From: Gracilariopsis chorda
Taxonomy: Eukaryota; Rhodophyta; Florideophyceae; Gracilariales; Gracilariaceae
Length of the DNA: 64,000 bases
Direction of reading: 5' to 3'
NCBI GenBank assembly: GCA_003194525.1
Contig: NBIV01000011.1
Span: forward strand, 62,001 to 126,000
A program made the position numbers and the translations under genes. How positions within the stretch are numbered: the stretch's first letter is position 1; each line of letters begins with the position of its first letter. Shown piece by piece: positions 62,059 through 64,000 of the stretch. The notes beneath the pieces were generated by a model. The model worked only from the letters and a program-made list of their open reading frames with translations, was not told the DNA's origin and searched no databases.

Positions 62059-63078
62059 ATGGCGGCTTTTCTCCAACCGCAACCTGTGCCTGGTCTGTAC
62101 CGACATTCCTTTCGACAACACAATCTTTGTCGTCGAAGGCTAGTACGATTCTCCAGTTCAAGGACATTAAATCTGAACGTTCGAATGCTGTCCGACACTC
62201 CAGGGCAGCAAGGGCAGGGTGGAGAAAACGCACAATCCAATCAACCCAATGCTTACGTCACCCCCGAGGTAGCGCAGCAGGCAATGATAGATGCGATTGC
62301 CTTGGCTGGAGATGACGTCCAGAGAGTCGCTGAGCTGTGCGCAATTGGGTTTGTCGAGGCATTAACGCAGTGCTACAAGGTTAGTGATGCTCCCGCAGTA
62401 TTCGTTGTTTGCGGGCCAGGCCTTACGGGACTCATTGGAGTTTACACAGCTATAAAACTCAAGGAGAAGGGCTATGATCCAGCCGTGCACTTCAGCCATC
62501 CATCCAAGTATGTGGACAAGTCATCGATACGCAAAAAGTATGATATTCCGGTATACGAATTTGTTCCCACTACTCTTGAATTCTACTTTCAGGTGATCGT
62601 AGATGCCTTGCTTGGGGTAGGATTCGACGGTGGAGACATTCATGCTCCGTATTGGCAAGTATTTGAGATGCTGATATCCACTCGAAGGCCAATTGCGAGC
62701 ATCGACGTACCCTCAGGATGGGACCTTACCACTGGACCTCGTCCTATTGATCGCACAGCAGCCACGTTTATCAAGCCAGAACTTCTCGTTTCCCTCGGCG
62801 CTCCGAAACTGTGCTCTAAGATGTTCGCTGGAGCTTTCCACTTCGTTGCTGGACTTCATCTCCCGCAGTCATATTTTGAGGAAAAAGGCATCTCCGTTCC
62901 TGTGTTTCCGGGCGACTCCCACACCGTTTTGCTCTCAAGCAGCCCTTTTCAGTTTACGGAGAATGGAGAAGCTTATGGAAAACCAGGTCAATTCAATGCT
63001 ACTCTATATACAAAGAATCCGAGGCGGCAATGGGTAGACATCGATGATGATATGGATCTGTGGGATGAACTAGATTAG
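62059..63078 (+). CDS. NAXE: NAD(P)HX epimerase-like protein (YjeF N-terminal domain, NAXE/AIBP)
   Basis: A 339-residue protein. The N-terminal ~45 residues are arginine-rich (MAAFLQPQPVPGLYRHSFRQ, then RRRLVRFSSSRTLN), as in mitochondrial or plastid targeting. The YjeF_N fold follows: VTPEVAQQAMIDAIALAGDD, VFVVCGPG near residue 117, LKEKGYDPAVHF, VDALLGVGFDGGD, IASIDVPSGWD, then KPELLVSLGAPKLCSK, FHFVAG and VPVFPG. NAXE interconverts the R and S forms of hydrated NAD(P)H so that the dehydratase can repair it. The usual G-P-G-N-N-G-G-D-G loop reads GPGLTGLIG here, so the Asn-Asn-Gly-Gly-Asp part is lost. The in-frame ATG at 61756 would add 101 residues that look like leader. Confidence 0.85.
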   Translation: MAAFLQPQPVPGLYRHSFRQHNLCRRRLVRFSSSRTLNLNVRMLSDTPGQQGQGGENAQSNQPNAYVTPEVAQQAMIDAIALAGDDVQRVAELCAIGFVEALTQCYKVSDAPAVFVVCGPGLTGLIGVYTAIKLKEKGYDPAVHFSHPSKYVDKSSIRKKYDIPVYEFVPTTLEFYFQVIVDALLGVGFDGGDIHAPYWQVFEMLISTRRPIASIDVPSGWDLTTGPRPIDRTAATFIKPELLVSLGAPKLCSKMFAGAFHFVAGLHLPQSYFEEKGISVPVFPGDSHTVLLSSSPFQFTENGEAYGKPGQFNATLYTKNPRRQWVDIDDDMDLWDELD

Positions 63079-63112
63079 CAGAGTTGATGATGGAGTCATG
63101 TCTCAGTTGGGT

Positions 63113-64000
63113 TTAAGTCTCATTGGACTTTCTCAGGAAGGCTCGCCAGATCAAGTAATCTCCTACGGCATGGGTTACGGCGGAAGCCGTGACCTTTCCA
63201 GTAATCCGCCACGCCAGACCACAAAAGATACCACACGAAGCTGTCACAACTGCATATCGGATGTTAGGAGCGCTGAAGCCTTGCTTCGGCTTGCGAAGGT
63301 GTGCTACTCCATACGCCACCGACGCCACTATGAGTGCGATAAGCGAATCTTGACCAAGTCGCTGTTCCAACATATTCTGTATCACGCCGCGGAAAAGTAG
63401 CTCTTCTGCAAGGCCGCTCATGTACATACCGAGCAAGGTAAGTACTTCGCGTTCGGGCTTCAAGCGACTCGGACGTGTGAAGCGTGCAAACCGAATCACT
63501 GTCGCTGTTACCATACCCACAAATGCATGTACCATTGCACAGACCAGTGCCACGAGTATATCCGGAATGGAAACTTTGAAAGTATAGCCCAGATCACGGG
63601 CATTCGGTATCGTGGAGAACGGGCGGAGCACTGAAAAGATGTTGACAATGTTTAGCGCTGCGGTTAACAGGCCCCAGGCAGTCACTTTTCCGGTAGCCGA
63701 TAGTTCCTCGGAGAGTAGTTTTAGCTCCAACGGGAGCCAAATAATTAGAACAGTAACCAAGTCTGCTATTTCGGACGACAAGGAAGTTATGTCCGCATGT
63801 TGCATCAGCTGAATAAAAGAGGGAACCAGGCCGTAGGCCATGTAACAAATCAAGTTGAGAACGGCACCCGGTCGACGCTCAAGGACTTTAGGGGTTCCCG
63901 CGATCGTCACAGGCACGATGACAAGAAACGCAGTCCACGCCGCTGCCCAACCTCGGCTGAACTCACTCAAAAAAGTGCTCGATGAATATGCCAAGAAAAG
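63113..64000 (-). CDS. CPBP-family intramembrane metalloprotease (Rce1/ABI-like), 5' end beyond window
   Basis: At least 295 residues, open to the right edge with no ATG yet, so the N-terminus is missing. Seven or so hydrophobic segments are visible, such as AAWTAFLVIVPVTIAG and ADLVTVLIIWLPLEL. The CPBP (ABI/CAAX protease-related) motifs are complete: EELLFR (motif 1, glutamates and Arg), a second element ending YGVAHL, and HAVGDYLIWR (motif 3). Members are membrane proteases that cut after prenylation (Rce1) or act in plastid envelopes and bacteria, for example SCO4 and BCM-like proteins in plants. The substrate is unknown; plastid membrane location is a guess. It ends 34 bp from NAXE in tail-to-tail orientation. 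Confidence 0.88.
   Translation of the reverse strand, partial: LFLAYSSSTFLSEFSRGWAAAWTAFLVIVPVTIAGTPKVLERRPGAVLNLICYMAYGLVPSFIQLMQHADITSLSSEIADLVTVLIIWLPLELKLLSEELSATGKVTAWGLLTAALNIVNIFSVLRPFSTIPNARDLGYTFKVSIPDILVALVCAMVHAFVGMVTATVIRFARFTRPSRLKPEREVLTLLGMYMSGLAEELLFRGVIQNMLEQRLGQDSLIALIVASVAYGVAHLRKPKQGFSAPNIRYAVVTASCGIFCGLAWRITGKVTASAVTHAVGDYLIWRAFLRKSNET

Noticed and set aside
1-64000. CRISPR array, riboswitch or bacterial operon structure
   Set aside because: No regularly spaced direct repeats were seen, and the gene content and introns are eukaryotic.

Overview
This is nuclear DNA from a eukaryote. The evidence is eukaryotic ribosomal proteins, a 60S assembly factor, a Polycomb-type methyltransferase and three spliceosomal-type introns. 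Several proteins look plastid-related: a two-S1-domain RNA-binding protein, a ClpS adaptor, an Mbb1-like HAT-repeat protein and a CPBP membrane protease, most with transit-like N-termini. The genome is intron-poor: I find introns in only three of about seventeen genes, and all three are short (123, 73 and 123 nt). Translation uses an EFL-type GTPase rather than canonical EF-1alpha. I infer an intron-poor unicellular alga. A mesophilic red alga would fit (intron poverty, cytosolic-starch-style binding modules), but the sequence alone does not prove it.

Layout. From about 1.2 to 21.6 kb the window is a graveyard of mobile elements. First comes an old Ty3/gypsy chromovirus-like LTR element (1.2-9.85 kb, minus strand) with another insertion inside it. 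Next are a decayed Tc1-like DD34E transposon (about 10.4-11.9 kb), a decayed hAT transposase (13.1-14.8 kb, minus), and unassigned minus-strand coding debris (15.6-17.3 kb). The block ends with a sharply bounded 3.44-kb DNA transposon (18,133-21,572). It has 26-nt perfect inverted repeats and a TA duplication, and it carries a pogo-like DDE transposase relic plus a Myb/SANT-like ORF.

From 21.7 kb onward the window is dense single-copy gene space. In order it holds: the plastid-type S1 protein (+), NOC3 (-), EZH/E(z) (+), the 19-repeat HAT protein (+), a gene-poor 3.2-kb gap, a secreted VWA protein with a SETP-rich stalk (+), glyoxalase II (-), a 2,187-aa HEAT-type protein (+), eL33 (-), uS11 (+), uS17 (-), EFL (+), a tandem carbohydrate-binding-like protein (-), tRNase Z (+), ClpS (+), a two-domain Golgi-type glycosyltransferase (+), NAXE (+) and a CPBP protease (-, running off the right edge).

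The 46.3-50.9 kb block groups four translation genes in two divergent pairs (eL33/uS11 and uS17/EFL) with short shared upstream regions, suggesting bidirectional promoters. The plastid-related genes (S1 protein, Mbb1-like factor, ClpS, possibly tRNase Z) cover chloroplast RNA maturation, translation and proteolysis. Most intergenic gaps are 0.35-0.8 kb. The exceptions (32.6-35.8, 54.0-55.4 and 56.0-58.8 kb) hold no recognised gene but do contain some palindromes and GC-rich hairpins.
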